A stretch of 14,782 bases of DNA from Bacteroidales bacterium (GTDB lineage: Bacteria > Bacteroidota > Bacteroidia > Bacteroidales > VadinHA17): positions 1 through 14,782 of the forward strand of contig JAFGXK010000163.1 in the NCBI GenBank assembly GCA_016936695.1. Reading direction: 5' to 3'. The translations under genes and the position numbers were made by a program. Below the pieces are notes generated by a model that searched no databases, was not told the DNA's origin, and saw only the letters and a program-made list of their open reading frames with translations. Below are positions 14,299-14,782 of the stretch, one piece after another (positions within the stretch are counted from its first letter, which is position 1; every line of letters begins with the position of its first letter).

Positions 14299-14602
14299 TT
14301 TTCTGCCGTATTAAACATACAGGATATCATTTACGACACCTGGGGTGCGACTTTGAATAGCCCAATTGCTCTCAATTATTTTCTATCGCATCAAACATGC
14401 AGGATATCATTTACGACACCTGGGGTGCGACTTCGAATAGCCCAATTGCTCTCAATTATTTTCTATCGCATCAAACATGCAGGATATCATTTACGACACC
14501 TGGGGTGTCGACTTCGAATAGCCCAACTGCTCTCAATTATTTTCTATCGTATCAAACATGCAGGATATCATTTACGACACCTGGGGTGTCGACTTCCAGT
14601 AG
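14299..14602 (+). repeat. 80/81-bp tandem repeat array (REP-like units)
   Basis: Copies start at 14321 (80 bp), 14401 (80 bp), 14481 (81 bp) and 14562 (first about 42 bp, then broken), with a diverged partial copy at 14299-14320. The first two full copies differ by one base. Each contains a dyad, at 14494-14510 in the third copy and 14575-14591 in the fourth, reading CGACACCTGGGGTGTCG; the first two copies lack one T and have a broken stem. The stem is followed by ACTTCGAAT or ACTTCCAGT. The array leads into a Y1 transposase gene. Confidence 0.88.
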
Positions 14603-14620
14603 CCCGGGTCTCACCCCGGG
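14603..14620. repeat. CCCGGG inverted repeat within the array end
   Basis: CCCGGGT (14603-14609) and ACCCCGGG (14613-14620) pair with one bulged C. It lies between the last 80-bp-type hairpin and the promoter-proximal hairpin, and interrupts the fourth copy of the array. Confidence 0.6.
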
Positions 14621-14643
14621 AAAAATGCACCACACAACACGTA

Positions 14644-14668
14644 CAACCCTGGAAGGGTTGACTTCCAA
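14644..14668 (+). repeat. REP-like hairpin next to the transposase gene
   Basis: CAACCCTGGAAGGGTTG (14644-14660) is a 7-bp perfect stem with a 3-nt loop, followed at once by ACTTCCAAT. It has the same geometry and tail as the hairpins in the 80-bp units but a different stem sequence, with three compensatory base-pair changes. Confidence 0.75.
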
Positions 14669-14716
14669 TTGCTTATTCTGATTAGTTTGCATATATTTGT
14701 TGTGCTGCTAACTTTA
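14669..14716 (+). promoter_or_regulatory. Promoter region of the transposase gene
   Basis: TTG (14669-14671), 20 bp, then TATATTTG (14692-14699) fits TTTG-N19/21-TAnnTTTG with an exact -7 match. An overlapping second choice is TTTG (14686-14689), 19 bp, TAACTTTA (14709-14716). Either gives a leader of about 5-25 nt before the ATG at 14729. The promoter abuts the last hairpin, so binding of the transposase there could repress its own gene. Confidence 0.5.
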
Positions 14717-14728
14717 ATTGGAATAAAT

Positions 14729-14782
14729 ATGTCAACCTACACCCAGATTCTTTACCAGATAGTCTTTGGTAGTAAAGACTAC
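14729..14782 (+). CDS. Y1 (IS200-like/REP-associated) transposase, N-terminal fragment
   Basis: Only the first 18 codons are in the window: MSTYTQILYQIVFGSKDY. The opening 'YTQILYxIVFxxK' is the characteristic first strand of the HUH Y1 transposase fold (PF01797), shared by IS200/IS605 TnpA and by domesticated REP-associated tyrosine transposases (RAYTs). The catalytic HUH motif and tyrosine lie beyond the window. These enzymes act on single-stranded hairpins, cutting next to the stem foot through a 5'-phosphotyrosine. An array of hairpin units directly upstream favours the RAYT type, in which the enzyme works on dispersed REP repeats, over a simple insertion sequence. The start is the ATG at 14729; no other in-frame start is nearby. 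Confidence 0.72.
   Translation, partial: MSTYTQILYQIVFGSKDY

Noticed and set aside
14299..14602. CRISPR array
   Set aside because: The 80/81-bp units are contiguous and nearly identical over their whole length, with no unique spacers, and no cas gene is present.
14353..14681. Two plus-strand frames of about 100 codons through the repeats
   Set aside because: They are open only because the repeat unit lacks stops in those frames; the encoded peptide repeats with the DNA and has no start context or homology signal.

Overview
This window looks like a chromosomal segment of a Bacteroidota bacterium, probably Bacteroidales or a related order. The evidence is the end of a TonB-dependent receptor, many lipoproteins with Bacteroidota-type lipoboxes, a Y_Y_Y/beta-propeller sensor kinase, a Tat-exported Gfo/Idh/MocA oxidoreductase, the lack of clear Shine-Dalgarno sequences, and several promoters of the Bacteroidota form TTTG-N19/21-TAnnTTTG. 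No rRNA, tRNA or CRISPR array was seen.

Layout: (1) 1-144, the 3' end of a TonB-dependent receptor on the plus strand. It converges across an octamer repeat on a secreted DUF1080 (3-keto-disaccharide hydrolase family) gene, followed by a small lipoprotein gene. (2) 1232-2036, a low-density stretch with only doubtful ORFs. (3) 2037-3259, two minus-strand cell-envelope genes (a lipocalin-like lipoprotein and a small outer-membrane beta-barrel), with a clear terminator after the barrel. (4) 3260-3837, a stretch with no credible gene but one terminator-like hairpin. (5) 3838-7667, a two-component system: a 1000-aa periplasmic-propeller histidine kinase and a LytTR response regulator. (6) 7668-7827, a divergent control region with a perfect 16-bp palindrome. 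(7) 7828-9255, an S8 (subtilisin-like) lipoprotein peptidase, then a convergent 43-aa single-span membrane protein, a second octamer array, a cupin and a Tat-exported Gfo/Idh/MocA oxidoreductase. (8) 11840-12742, an SdiA-regulated-domain lipoprotein. (9) 12994-14196, a second S8 lipoprotein peptidase with a strong terminator. (10) 14299-14782, an 80/81-bp tandem array of hairpin units leading into the first 18 codons of a Y1 (IS200-like/RAYT) transposase.

How the genes may work together: the kinase and regulator form one signalling unit, transcribed away from an S8 peptidase across a shared control region, so control of that peptidase (and perhaps its paralogue) by the pair is a reasonable hypothesis. 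DUF1080 and Gfo/Idh/MocA proteins are known partners in 3-keto-glycoside metabolism, but here they lie about 9 kb apart. The most unusual structure is the repeat array. Two divergent hairpins in it share the same 7-bp stem, 3-nt loop and conserved ACTTCSAAT tail, with three compensatory base-pair changes. This points to a REP-like element recognised by the adjacent transposase.
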